A stretch of 36,186 nt of DNA from Bacteroides sp. CAG:1076 (GTDB lineage: Bacteria > Bacteroidota > Bacteroidia > Bacteroidales > Bacteroidaceae): assembly GCA_000436795.1 (NCBI GenBank), contig HF993230.1, positions 1 through 36,186 on the forward strand. The letters are read 5' to 3'. A program made the position numbers and the translations under genes. How positions within the stretch are numbered: position 1 is the stretch's first letter; the number at the start of each line of letters is the position of its first letter. The notes beneath the pieces are model-generated. The model was not told where the DNA came from, ran no database searches, and saw only the letters and a program-made list of their open reading frames with translations. This document shows, one piece after another, positions 15,757 through 24,399 of this stretch.

Positions 15757-18700
15757 TTATTTATGAGCTCTTTTTGTTTTCAGCTTGTTTTTCGCCTTAT
15801 AAATCATAACGAAGAAGAAAGGTACAAGCAAAATTCCTACCGTAACGGCTACTATCATACCAAAGAATACACCTGTTCCGATAGCCTGACGGCTTGCCGA
15901 ACCCGGTCCGGTAGCAATAACCATAGGAACCATACCCAAGATGAACGCCAGTGAAGTCATCAAAATAGGACGGAAACGCAGATGTGCTGCGTGCAATGCC
16001 GACTCGATCAGATCCTTTCCTTTGTCGACTTCTTCTTTGGCAAACTCAACAATCAGAATGGCATTCTTGGCAGCCAGACCAATCAGCATAACCAAACCAA
16101 TCTGGAAATAAGTATCATTCTCCAGTCCGCACAAGGCAACTCCGGCATACGCCCCGAGCACTGCAACCGGAAGTGAGATCAAAACGGCGATAGGTATAGT
16201 CCAGCTTTCATAGAGCGCAGCAAGAAAGAGGAATACAAACAAGAATACCAATGCGATGATGGCTCCCGTCTGACCGCCTGCCTGCTTTTCCTGATAAGAA
16301 AGACCGCTCCATTCTACTCCAATATTACTTGGAAGTTTCTCACGGGCTATCTGTTCCAGAATCTCCATTACCTGACCGGAGCTGGCTCCGTTCGCGGCTG
16401 TACCACGAATAATTGACGTATTAAACATGTTGAAACGCTTGATACTACCCGGTCCTGTCGTATAATCAGTCGTACCCAGTGAAGTCAGCGGAATCATATC
16501 ACCGTCGCTTCCACGGACAAAGTACAGACCGATATTGTCACGATGCTCACGGTAAGGCGCCTCTGCCTGTATATATACACGGTAAATACGATTGAACATA
16601 TTGAAGTCGTTCACGTATACCGAACCCGTATAAGCCTTCATCGTAGAGAACACATCAGCCATAGGTACTCCAGACAACTTTACCTTATCACGGTCGACAT
16701 CGAAATACAACTGCGGAATCTCTGCCTGCAAAGAAGAAGAAAGTCCACTAAACTCCTTTCGCTGCGATGCGTAATACATTAAAGTATCGGTAGCACGAAC
16801 CAGATCGTCGTAGGTCGCATCACCACGAGCCTCCAACTGCATTTCGAAACCACCCGAAGTTCCAAGTCCCGGTATGACAGGCGGCGTAGAAAGGTAGACC
16901 TTACATTCCGGATATTCCTTCAGCTCATCCTGCACATCCTGCATGATTTGTCCGATAGTCGTATCATCACGTTCTTTCCACTCCTTCAGAATCACCGTCA
17001 ACTGGCTTCGTGCCTGACTGGTTCCCACACGTGGACTGCTACCTGTAACGTTTTGCACATATTCTACCGACGGGTCTTTCATCAGGAAAGCAATCGCTCT
17101 GTCGGTTACCGCGCGAGTTCTCTCCAGCGTAGTACCTTCCGGCAACTCAAGCTCCACGGTAAAGAATCCCTGATCCTCAGTCGGGAGGAAGCTGGTAGGA
17201 ACCAGTCGGTGGAAAACAAATATACAAATAATCACTATACCGAATCCGACAATCACACGGCGCGGATGCTTTATCACCCGCTTGATGCCGGCTACATATT
17301 TATTGTTTCCGATAGCGAGCCATTTATTAATGAACGTAAAGACACGGTTCTTGGGCTTGTCCGGATCAGTTGGCTTCAGAATGAGTGAACACATAACCGG
17401 GCTCAACGTCAATGCTACAACTGTAGAAAGGATAACGGAAACGGCAATCGTCACACTAAACTGACGGTACAACTGTCCCGTAATGCCCGACAAGAAGCTT
17501 ACCGGAACAAATACAGCGGCAAGCACCAGCGAAGTGGCAATCAAAGCTCCAGCCAATCCGTCCATTGCCTTCTTGGTAGCTTCATACGGACTAAGCTTCT
17601 CCTCTTCCATAATACGCTCCACGTTCTCCACCACAACAATGGCATCGTCCACCACGATACCGATAGCAAGAATCAATCCCAGCAAGGTAAGCATGTTCAG
17701 CGAAAAGCCAAATATAAGCATGAACCCGAAGGTTCCGATCAGCGAAATCGGTACGGCCACAATAGGAATAAGTGTAGCACGCCAGCTCTGCAGCGAAAGG
17801 AAAACCACAATAATCACCAGCACCAGTGCCTCGAACAGGGTTTTGTATACCTCATGAATAGATTCTGATATATAGGTTGTAATATCGAACGGAATTTCAT
17901 ACTGTAATCCTTCAGGAAAATTCTTGCTGATTTCCTCCATGGTTTCCTTAACCTTTTCGGCCACGTCCATGGCATTGGCACCGGGAAGCATATAGATACC
18001 CAGTACAGCCGCATTGCCTCCGTTGATACCACTCTCCGTATTATACGAAGATGCTTCGAGCGATACACGTGCCACATCACGCATACGGATAAGCGAACCG
18101 TCGGCATTGGCACGAAGCACGATTTCTTCAAACTGTCCCACGGTAGAAAGACGTCCCTGAGCCGTAATAGGAATAGTTATATCCAGTCCGCTTACAGGCT
18201 GCTGTCCCAGCACACCCGCTGCCGATTCACGGTTCTGATCCTTCAGCGCATTCTGAACATCCTGTACCGTCAAGCCGAAATTTGCCAGCTTAGCCGGGTC
18301 CACCCATATCTGCATGGCATAATAACGGCTACCAATGTTCGACACACGTCCTACACCCGGTACACGGCGAAGCAGGTCGAGCACATTGATTGTTGCAAAG
18401 TTACTCAAATAGATTTCGTCAAACTTCGGGTCGTCCGAACGCAGACAGATAGTCATCAACTGACTGGCAGCCTGTTTTTCCACCGAAATACCGTTCTGGA
18501 TAACTTCGGCAGGAAGGCTCGATTCCGCCAGCTTGATACGGTTCTGTATTTCTACGGCAGCCAAATCCGGATCGGCCGAGATATCGAATGTAACAGTAGC
18601 CGAAAAGCCTCCCGAATTGGAACTGTTCGACTCCATGTAAAGCATACCCGGCGTACCGTTAAGTTCCTGCTCAATCGGCGTAGCAACTGCCTGCGACACT

Positions 18701-18870
18701 GTAACGGCACTTGCACCCGGATAGGAAGCACTGATTTTCACTACCGGAGGAGTGATTTGGGGATATTGGTCAATCGGCAACATTTGGAGTCCGATGATAC
18801 CGACTATGACAATTAATATGGAGATGACAGCCGAAAACACCGGCCTGTCGATAAAGAAACTCACTTTCAT
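15757..18870 (-). CDS. RND multidrug efflux pump, inner-membrane subunit (AcrB/MexB type)
   Basis: A proton-driven transporter of the HAE1 group that exports hydrophobic drugs, bile salts or other amphiphiles through the partner channel. Its 1037 residues match AcrB in length. It starts with the usual cytoplasmic-end sequence SFFIDRPVFSAV. The proton-relay aspartates of the fourth membrane helix are D408 and D409 (GIVVDDAIVVVENVER). The lysine-asparagine pair of the tenth helix is in GLAAKNAILIVEFAKE. Two large periplasmic loops lie after the first and seventh helices. It is the middle gene of an adaptor-pump-channel operon, 28 bp after the adaptor. The substrate cannot be read from the sequence, and no dedicated regulator gene is adjacent. 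Confidence 0.97.
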   Translation of the reverse strand: MKVSFFIDRPVFSAVISILIVIVGIIGLQMLPIDQYPQITPPVVKISASYPGASAVTVSQAVATPIEQELNGTPGMLYMESNSSNSGGFSATVTFDISADPDLAAVEIQNRIKLAESSLPAEVIQNGISVEKQAASQLMTICLRSDDPKFDEIYLSNFATINVLDLLRRVPGVGRVSNIGSRYYAMQIWVDPAKLANFGLTVQDVQNALKDQNRESAAGVLGQQPVSGLDITIPITAQGRLSTVGQFEEIVLRANADGSLIRMRDVARVSLEASSYNTESGINGGNAAVLGIYMLPGANAMDVAEKVKETMEEISKNFPEGLQYEIPFDITTYISESIHEVYKTLFEALVLVIIVVFLSLQSWRATLIPIVAVPISLIGTFGFMLIFGFSLNMLTLLGLILAIGIVVDDAIVVVENVERIMEEEKLSPYEATKKAMDGLAGALIATSLVLAAVFVPVSFLSGITGQLYRQFSVTIAVSVILSTVVALTLSPVMCSLILKPTDPDKPKNRVFTFINKWLAIGNNKYVAGIKRVIKHPRRVIVGFGIVIICIFVFHRLVPTSFLPTEDQGFFTVELELPEGTTLERTRAVTDRAIAFLMKDPSVEYVQNVTGSSPRVGTSQARSQLTVILKEWKERDDTTIGQIMQDVQDELKEYPECKVYLSTPPVIPGLGTSGGFEMQLEARGDATYDDLVRATDTLMYYASQRKEFSGLSSSLQAEIPQLYFDVDRDKVKLSGVPMADVFSTMKAYTGSVYVNDFNMFNRIYRVYIQAEAPYREHRDNIGLYFVRGSDGDMIPLTSLGTTDYTTGPGSIKRFNMFNTSIIRGTAANGASSGQVMEILEQIAREKLPSNIGVEWSGLSYQEKQAGGQTGAIIALVFLFVFLFLAALYESWTIPIAVLISLPVAVLGAYAGVALCGLENDTYFQIGLVMLIGLAAKNAILIVEFAKEEVDKGKDLIESALHAAHLRFRPILMTSLAFILGMVPMVIATGPGSASRQAIGTGVFFGMIVAVTVGILLVPFFFVMIYKAKNKLKTKRAHK

Positions 18871-18898
18871 GAATCGTAAAGTTTAATGGGTTGCTTGG

Positions 18899-20125
18899 TT
18901 AATCCTCTTTTTTCTCTTCTGCCTGAGGCTTCGGAGCCTCACCTACTCGTACCTTCATACCCGGAGCAAGTTTATGATAACCCTCGGTTACAATCATCTC
19001 ACCCGGAGCAAGTCCGCGCTCTACTACCATGTTATTCTGGAATTCCGGTCCCAGTTCGATGAAGCGTTTTTCTACCGTCGAATCACGGCGCATCACGAAA
19101 ACATAAGCTCCACCTTTTTCTATAATCAGCGACTTCTGCGGAACGACTGTAGCATTTTCACGTACATCCAGCAACAGTTTCACCTTCGTAAACTGTCCCG
19201 GAAGAAGGACATGCTCAGGATTTGCCATTTCCGCACGAACGGAAAAAGTTCCGGTTTTCGGATTTACCTGAGGTTCGGCAAAGTCTACCAGACCTTTCTG
19301 CTCGTATACACTGTTGTCGGGCAGGGTAATAGTTACCGTAGGCTGCCATGAACGGGTAGAATCCTTCTGTCCCAGTGTTACGTTACGTTCCTTACTTTTC
19401 AGATAATCGAGTGCCGTCATGCTGAAGTCTACCAGCACCGTGTCACTCTTTACGATAGTAGCCAGAAGCGACTTTCCGCTTCCTCCTACCAATGTACCCA
19501 GGTCGACATGACGCTCACTAATCTGTCCTGAGATAGGAGAACGCACAACCGTATATCCAAGTTCCTGTTCTGCCTGATCAAGATCCGCCTTACTCATCCC
19601 CACACTTGCCACAGCTGTTTCGTAAGCAGCAACAGCATTGTCAAGGTCGAGCTGGCTGGCTGCATTCTGCTGGTACAGCGGGCGAATACGTTCCAGATCG
19701 CGTTCTGCCTTACGTGCCTGCGCCTCATCCTTTTTCAACTGAGCCCGTACCTTGTCAGCCTTGGCACGATACTGATCCTGATTGATAACAAACAATACCT
19801 GATTTCTTTTCACATAAGTACCCTCGGCAAACAACATTTGTTCAAGGAAACCTTCTACACGCGCACGCACCTCCACGAACTGCTGTGCACGAATACGTCC
19901 TACATATTCACCATACAGTTCTACGTCCTGTTGTTGAACGGGAGCCACGCTAACTATCGGGGCTTCGGGTTCCACATGCTTTTCCCGCGTGAGAAACAAA
20001 TAGAGAGCAATGATAACGATGATGCCGATTGCAGCATAAATGGTCTGCTTCTTCTTTAACTTTAATTCTTTCCTTGTCAAAAAACGTTTCATACTTTTTT
20101 TTGGGTTTTTGTTATTAGATGCCAT
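18899..20125 (-). CDS. RND efflux periplasmic adaptor (AcrA/MexA, HlyD family)
   Basis: This membrane-fusion protein links the inner-membrane pump to the outer-membrane channel. It has 408 residues. The N-terminus is a basic stretch followed by one membrane helix (about residues 28-46, TIYAAIGIIVIIALYLFL) rather than a lipobox. The lipoyl-like halves are visible in VRARVEGFLEQMLFAEGTYV and VRSPISGQISERHVDLGTLVG, separated by a long coiled-coil hairpin rich in K, R, E and A (about 115-175). The beta-barrel and membrane-proximal domains follow. The charged C-terminus ends in EEKKED. The ATG at 20125 lies 23 bp from a TATCTTTG box; an in-frame ATG 11 codons later is a less likely alternative. 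It is the first gene of the efflux operon. Confidence 0.95.
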   Translation of the reverse strand: MASNNKNPKKSMKRFLTRKELKLKKKQTIYAAIGIIVIIALYLFLTREKHVEPEAPIVSVAPVQQQDVELYGEYVGRIRAQQFVEVRARVEGFLEQMLFAEGTYVKRNQVLFVINQDQYRAKADKVRAQLKKDEAQARKAERDLERIRPLYQQNAASQLDLDNAVAAYETAVASVGMSKADLDQAEQELGYTVVRSPISGQISERHVDLGTLVGGSGKSLLATIVKSDTVLVDFSMTALDYLKSKERNVTLGQKDSTRSWQPTVTITLPDNSVYEQKGLVDFAEPQVNPKTGTFSVRAEMANPEHVLLPGQFTKVKLLLDVRENATVVPQKSLIIEKGGAYVFVMRRDSTVEKRFIELGPEFQNNMVVERGLAPGEMIVTEGYHKLAPGMKVRVGEAPKPQAEEKKED

Positions 20126-20148
20126 AAAGACGAGGGCAATAGTTGTGC

Positions 20149-20156
20149 CAAAGATA
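20149..20156 (-). promoter_or_regulatory. Efflux operon promoter (-7 box)
   Basis: The minus strand reads TATCTTTG, predicting a start near 20142-20145 and a short leader of about 17-20 nt before the adaptor ATG. No exact TTTG at -33. Confidence 0.65.
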
Positions 20157-20523
20157 CGAAAATATTTTTATTTATTGAAAATCAGAGGCTGAAGCCCCCA
20201 TTTGTTAAACAGATGTTGAGGATTTTTCTGACATTTTGTGGAAATTATCCCCAACCGGACGGCTTTTTCATTCCCCACTTCCCGACACTTTCACCCCACT
20301 CCCGACGATGAACTTCATAAATCGCCTTGACTTTTCCGGAGAAATCGGGCACGTTTTCTCCAAGACCTCTTGAAGAAACATCTGATTTTTGTACAAACTT
20401 TTATGAAATTTGTACAAATTCAGATTTTTTTTGTACAAAAACTCTCTAAGATTCCATGGGCTTTCTTCCATCTTTTTTAGCACTTTCGGAAGCAGAAACC
20501 TCATGTCTGAATAAAATATTTGC
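20157..20523. other. Gene-free region between divergent efflux and exporter operons
   Basis: No gene is supported here. The plus strand is rich in short C runs and ACTTCCCGAC/ACTCCCGACG-like words (20278-20308). Then come the three phased palindromes of copy B and the promoter of the ThrE gene. A 78-codon open frame on the minus strand (20268-20504) crosses the palindromes and looks accidental. Confidence 0.6.
20388..20439 (-). repeat. Phased palindrome element, copy B (three TTTGTACAAA sites)
   Basis: Perfect TTTGTACAAA palindromes at 20388-20397, 20409-20418 and 20430-20439 are again exactly 21 bp apart. On the minus strand the spacer before the last site is TTTCATAAAAG, matching copies A and C at the CAnAAAAG part. 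The element is about 260 bp upstream of the efflux adaptor gene and about 120 bp upstream of the ThrE-type gene, so it could act on either or on neither. Confidence 0.87.
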
Positions 20524-20531
20524 TAACTTTG
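20524..20531 (+). promoter_or_regulatory. Promoter of the ThrE-type exporter gene (-7 box)
   Basis: The sequence TAACTTTG fits TAnnTTTG and lies 25 bp upstream of the ATG at 20557. The predicted start is near 20536-20538. Confidence 0.65.
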
Positions 20532-20556
20532 CAGCCGAAAATAATCTTTAAACAAA

Positions 20557-21942
20557 ATGATATTAGAGGAACAATTAGAAACTACTGTAAAGATTCACGA
20601 TCAGCAGTTGCACCGACGCGTTGATCTATTGCTTCGTACAGGAAAACTATTGGTAGAAAGTCTGGCCGATACCAATCGAATTGTGAGAAACATGAAGCGT
20701 ACAGCAGCTTACTTAGGTATCCCCGAAGAAAAGTTGCACATTAATGTTAGTTTTACCATGCTGATGGTAAATGTAAGTGACGGCGATTATTCGTTTACGA
20801 AATTTCAGCGCATTGAAGGACACGGCGTAAACATGACTGCCATTTCCGAAGTCAGCAAACTCTCATGGAAAGCAATAGAGCAAGACTACACACTCGACCA
20901 GTACGAAGAAGAACTGGAAAAGATTCGTACAAAGAAACGTAATTATACTCCTACCCAGGTAGCCATCGGAGCAGGTTTCGCCTGCGGCGGATTCTGTATT
21001 CAGTTCGGTTGCGACTGGATGGCGTTCCTTTATGCTTCCATTGCTGCCATCATCGGCATGCGCATCCGTCAGAAATGTAACGAATCGGGCTTGAACCATT
21101 ATATGGGTATCGCCATTTCTGCTTTCATAGCTACCATGCTTGCATGGGCTTCAACGTTCCTCCCCGCCGAATGGACCACCACACCGTGGCATCCGTTGCT
21201 GGCATGTGCCTTGTTTATCGTACCGGGTGTTCCATTGATCAATTTCGTCGATGATATGCTCGACAATTATATTCAGGTAGGTATCGTACGTGCCGTCAAT
21301 ACCCTGCTGATGGTAGCTGCCATGGCATTCGGTATTGCATTTGCCGTAAAACTGTGCAGCATCGCCGATTTCTTCCCGACTATCAGCATGGTTCCTCATC
21401 ATGCCTATTGGGAATATGCCATCGCAGCCGCTATTTCGGCTATGGGATTCTCCATGATTTTCAACATCCAGCGTCACCTGCTGTGGGTAGTAGCCATCGG
21501 AGGTATATTGGCTGTATGTACACGTAACTTCGTAAATCTGGGTCCGAGCACCAACAATATAGGTCTGGATATGGGTCTTGTTATCGGTTCGTTTGCCGGT
21601 TCGGTACTGGTAAGCCTCATCGCTATCAAAGCCGTGCACTGGTTCCATGTTCCCAATCACGTACTTACCATTCCTTCGGTTATTCCGATGATTCCGGGAG
21701 TACTGATGTACCGCATGTTGTTCGGCTTGATTAACATGAACGTCCAGTCTATCGATCAGGTTACTCCACTAATGAAAGCTATCGAAAGCGGTGTAAACTC
21801 CGGTCTGGTCATCATGTGTATCGCACTGGGTGTTGCTATTCCAAACATCTTCGGACGTAAATACATTGCCTCGTCGAAGAACAAACGTCTTGCGGCTATT
21901 CTGAAAGAACGCAAGGCCAGAGGCAAATTTGTAGAATGGTAA
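20557..21942 (+). CDS. Threonine/serine exporter, single-chain ThrE type
   Basis: ThrE-family proteins export threonine and serine across the inner membrane. The 461-residue protein joins both halves of the family (the parts called DUF1212 and DUF3815, or YjjP and YjjB when split). Residues 1-125 are soluble and charged, including VDLLLRTGKLLVESLADTNRIVR and LHINVSFTMLMV-like segments. About ten hydrophobic segments follow from residue 133 on, broken by a hydrophilic link near 280. The motif IPSVIPMIPGVLMYRMLFGL near residue 375 is characteristic of the second half. It stands alone: a terminator follows, and its promoter is just upstream. The substrate is assigned from the family only. Confidence 0.9.
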   Translation: MILEEQLETTVKIHDQQLHRRVDLLLRTGKLLVESLADTNRIVRNMKRTAAYLGIPEEKLHINVSFTMLMVNVSDGDYSFTKFQRIEGHGVNMTAISEVSKLSWKAIEQDYTLDQYEEELEKIRTKKRNYTPTQVAIGAGFACGGFCIQFGCDWMAFLYASIAAIIGMRIRQKCNESGLNHYMGIAISAFIATMLAWASTFLPAEWTTTPWHPLLACALFIVPGVPLINFVDDMLDNYIQVGIVRAVNTLLMVAAMAFGIAFAVKLCSIADFFPTISMVPHHAYWEYAIAAAISAMGFSMIFNIQRHLLWVVAIGGILAVCTRNFVNLGPSTNNIGLDMGLVIGSFAGSVLVSLIAIKAVHWFHVPNHVLTIPSVIPMIPGVLMYRMLFGLINMNVQSIDQVTPLMKAIESGVNSGLVIMCIALGVAIPNIFGRKYIASSKNKRLAAILKERKARGKFVEW

Positions 21943-21970
21943 TCAGAAAATCATAAGAAAAAGACAGAAA

Positions 21971-22012
21971 GGGCGAAAAGTTAAGATATATAAAAAACTT
22001 AATCTTTCGCCC
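21971..22012 (+). terminator. Terminator after the ThrE-type gene
   Basis: The 15-bp arms 21971-21985 and 21998-22012 pair with two mismatches and are followed by TTTATTGTTTG. Confidence 0.8.
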
Positions 22013-22083
22013 TTTATTGTTTGTTCTACGCAAAGGAAATAGTAATTTCAATGTATCATTAACCAAACTAAAAAATAAGACGT

Positions 22084-22359
22084 ATGATTAGACTGAATGT
22101 TTTTATTAGAGTAAAAGAAGAAAAACGTGAAGCAGTACTCGTTGCTGCCAAGGAACTTGTAGCTGCATCACAAAAAGATAAGGGCTGTATTGCTTACGAT
22201 GTATTCGAAAGCGCAACTCGCCACGATGTGCTGATGATTTGCGAAACATGGAAAGATGCTGAAGCATTGTCGGCTCATGAACACACTCCTCACTTTATGA
22301 CTCTGGTTCCACAGATTGAAGAACTGGCTGAAATGAAGATGGAAAAATTCGAATTCTAA
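22084..22359 (+). CDS. Antibiotic-biosynthesis-monooxygenase fold protein (YgiN-like)
   Basis: This small 91-residue protein has the ferredoxin-like ABM fold, which forms dimers and serves as quinol monooxygenase or related oxidoreductase. The pattern is typical: a first strand IRLNVFIRVK, a helix rich in E, A and K, the core KGCIAYDVFES followed by DVLMICETWKDAEALSAHEHTPHF with the conserved W and H residues, and a C-terminal strand. The neighbours do not indicate a substrate, and many such genes are housekeeping proteins of unknown role. It is a single-gene unit between two terminators. No exact TAnnTTTG box was found in the 70 bp upstream. Confidence 0.88.
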   Translation: MIRLNVFIRVKEEKREAVLVAAKELVAASQKDKGCIAYDVFESATRHDVLMICETWKDAEALSAHEHTPHFMTLVPQIEELAEMKMEKFEF

Positions 22360-22367
22360 TATGAAAC

Positions 22368-22406
22368 AAACGGCATTTGCACCCCTGAGAGGAACAAATG
22401 CCGTTT
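22368..22406. terminator. Bidirectional terminator between ABM gene and CoA-transferase gene
   Basis: A perfect 12-bp stem (22368-22379 with 22395-22406) with A and T tails on the two sides separates two convergent genes. Confidence 0.88.
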
Positions 22407-22427
22407 TTCTTTTATCCAAGCGTACGC

Positions 22428-23921
22428 TTACAGTTCAAATTTTGTATTACGCATATCCCCCGTTTCGGCAAAGGCTATGTGCATCTTCAGGGCATTCCGC
22501 AATGACATAGGCGTATGACAGCTCTTGCCTTCCGAAAGTTTCAGATAGTCCCAGAGCAGTTCCTTGTAATCGGGATGTGCACAGTTTTCAATAATGCAAC
22601 GTGCCCGCTGTGAAGGCGACTTGCCACGCAGGTCGGCTACTCCCTGTTCGGTTACCAGAATCCGCACATCGTGCTCCGTACTGTCGACGTGCGACACATG
22701 AGGAACAATAGACGAAATCAGTCCGTCCTTAGCCGTGGAAGGAGTAGTAAATATAGAAAGGTAGGCATTTCGTGCAAAGTCGGCCGAACCGCCAATACCG
22801 TTCATCATCTTGCTTCCCAGTACATGCGTACTGTTTACATTGCCAAAAATATCGGCTTCCAAGGCTGTATTTACAGCAATAATACCCAGACGACGAATCA
22901 TTTCCGGATGGTTTGTAATCTCCTGCGGACGCAACAATATACGTTCCCGCAATTCGTCGATATGACTATAAAGCATATCCAGCCGGTCATCGGACAATGT
23001 CAATGAACTTCCGGCAACAAAACGGATACGTCCCTGCATCATCAAGTCGATAACCGAATTCTGAATCACTTCGGTATACATGGAAAAGGCCGGTAACTTG
23101 CTGTCGGCTCCCAGTGCTCCCAGTACGGCATTGGCTATATTTCCCACACCCGACTGTAAAGGAAGGAAGTCACGAGGTATGGCTCCTCGCTGATATTCGC
23201 TCAAAAGGAAGTCGGCTACATTCTGCCCGATGCGGCTGGTAGTATCGTTCAGTGGAGTGAAAGCTGCTATCCGGTCGCGTTCATTGGTACAGACTACCCC
23301 CACAACTTTTTCAGGATCGACCCGTACCGTAATGCTTCCTGCCCGGTCGTTTACCCGATAAATCGGAATCTCTCTGCGGTATGGCGGAGTATCGGGAATA
23401 TAAATATCGTGCATTCCGGTCAGCTTGCCGGCATGTGCTTCATTCAGTTCTATAATGACTTTGTGGGCTACCTTCACCAATGTAGGCGAAATACCTACCG
23501 AAGTACTGAGAACAATCTCTCCTTTTTCCGTTATATCGGAAGCTTCGACAATAGCTACATCCACATCTCCAAGGAAACCATAGCGTACGTCCTGACCTAT
23601 CTGCGAAAGATGTACATCGTAATATTGCACTTCTCCACTATTGATGGCATTACGCATGTCCTTGTTCGACTGAAAAGGAGTACGAAACGCTACAGCATGT
23701 GCCAATGCCAGTGCCGAATCGACCTGACTTCCCGTAGCCCCTCCGGTAATAAGACCTACCTTAAACTCCTTTCCTTCTGCATGTAGTTTTTCGGCGTAGC
23801 GTGCCAATGCTGCAGGGACCGCCTTGGGTGTTCCTACAGACGAAAAGCCTCCCACTCCTATCGTGTTTCCATTGTGAATGATTGCAGCAGCTTCATCTGC
23901 TGATATAAAAGGATATTTCAT
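22428..23921 (-). CDS. Acetyl-CoA hydrolase/transferase family protein (succinyl-CoA:acetate CoA-transferase type)
   Basis: This family moves CoA between acetate and acids such as succinate or propionate, or hydrolyses acyl-CoA; in Bacteroidales it would serve acetate, propionate and succinate fermentation. From the ATG at 23921 the protein has 497 residues (MKYPFISADEAAAIIHNG), the normal length. The catalytic glutamate is E284 in the MYTEVIQNS motif, preceded by LQSGVGNIANAVLGAL, which forms the CoA-ester-binding loop. HVLGSKMMNGIGGSADFARNA and ILVTEQGVADLRGKSP mark the second domain. An in-frame ATG at 23960 would add 13 residues, but it lies upstream of the predicted transcription start, so the shorter form is preferred. 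The exact acyl substrate is not decided by sequence alone. Confidence 0.93.
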   Translation of the reverse strand: MKYPFISADEAAAIIHNGNTIGVGGFSSVGTPKAVPAALARYAEKLHAEGKEFKVGLITGGATGSQVDSALALAHAVAFRTPFQSNKDMRNAINSGEVQYYDVHLSQIGQDVRYGFLGDVDVAIVEASDITEKGEIVLSTSVGISPTLVKVAHKVIIELNEAHAGKLTGMHDIYIPDTPPYRREIPIYRVNDRAGSITVRVDPEKVVGVVCTNERDRIAAFTPLNDTTSRIGQNVADFLLSEYQRGAIPRDFLPLQSGVGNIANAVLGALGADSKLPAFSMYTEVIQNSVIDLMMQGRIRFVAGSSLTLSDDRLDMLYSHIDELRERILLRPQEITNHPEMIRRLGIIAVNTALEADIFGNVNSTHVLGSKMMNGIGGSADFARNAYLSIFTTPSTAKDGLISSIVPHVSHVDSTEHDVRILVTEQGVADLRGKSPSQRARCIIENCAHPDYKELLWDYLKLSEGKSCHTPMSLRNALKMHIAFAETGDMRNTKFEL

Positions 23922-23957
23922 GTTGTATAAGATGTGATGATTTATAATACTTTGACA

Positions 23958-23965
23958 CAAATGTA
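23958..23965 (-). promoter_or_regulatory. CoA-transferase promoter (-7 box), decides the start codon
   Basis: The minus strand reads TACATTTG, fitting TAnnTTTG. The start would be near 23951-23954, downstream of the ATG at 23960, so translation should begin at 23921. Confidence 0.6.
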
Positions 23966-24055
23966 GGATAGTTGAGCTAAAATAGCAAGTTAAAAGAGCT
24001 ATTTTATTTTCATTTATTACATTAATAAGTTACAAGAAAGAACAATATGAAAGAA

Positions 24056-24091
24056 AAAGAGGTATGTTTCTTGATAGCAACATACCTCTTT
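24056..24091 (-). terminator. tRNA-Thr terminator
   Basis: A perfect 13-bp stem (24056-24068 with 24079-24091) begins 8 bp after the tRNA 3' end on the minus strand and is followed by TTTTCTTTC. Confidence 0.85.
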
Positions 24092-24098
24092 GGGAATG

Positions 24099-24171
24099 AG
24101 CCGAAAGCGGGACTCGAACCCGCGACTTACTCATTACGAATGAGTTACTCTACCAACTGAGTTATTTCGGC
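24099..24171 (-). tRNA. tRNA-Thr, anticodon CGU
   Basis: The complement folds into a complete 73-nt cloverleaf. The acceptor stem is GCCGAAA/TTTCGGC, the D-stem ACTC/GAGT, the anticodon stem ACTCA/TGAGT with loop TTCGTAA, and the T-arm GCGGG-TTCGAGT-CCCGC. The anticodon CGT reads ACG threonine codons. The discriminator base is T, and no CCA is encoded (the next bases are CAT), as is usual in Bacteroidetes. The gene has its own promoter and terminator and is transcribed alone. Confidence 0.97.
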
Positions 24172-24196
24172 AATGACTTATTTGTCAAAAGCGATG

Positions 24197-24226
24197 CAAA
24201 TTTACGGTTTTCTTTCAACTTGCAAA
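24197..24226 (-). promoter_or_regulatory. tRNA-Thr promoter
   Basis: On the minus strand TTTG (24223-24226) and TAAATTTG (24197-24204) are 18 nt apart, matching the full Bacteroidetes -33/-7 consensus. The start would be near 24190. Confidence 0.8.
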
Positions 24227-24319
24227 ATGAAAATGAAGATTTTTTCACTAAAAAGAATTATTTTTTCTTTTGCTCGGTCTTATGTCATCAATAACAGAAG
24301 AGGTAACGAATATAAAAAA

Positions 24320-24359
24320 AAAACGTGCCGACGTTTATGGTAAAACGTCGGCACGTTTT
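24320..24359 (-). terminator. Terminator of the 5'-nucleotidase gene
   Basis: A perfect 17-bp GC-rich stem (24320-24336 with 24343-24359) around a 6-nt loop, with a T run on the minus strand, lies 40 bp after the stop codon. Confidence 0.9.
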
Positions 24360-24399
24360 CTTTAATTTCCGCCCACAATTTTCAGGACACGTCCTGTTT

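Noticed and set aside
20268..20504. 78-codon minus-strand frame with LYK repeated every seven residues; similar LYK heptads occur in frames across copies A and C
   Set aside because: The heptads are a simple result of palindromes spaced 21 bp (7 codons). Strand and frame differ in context, and the ORFs share nothing else, so a repeat protein is unlikely.
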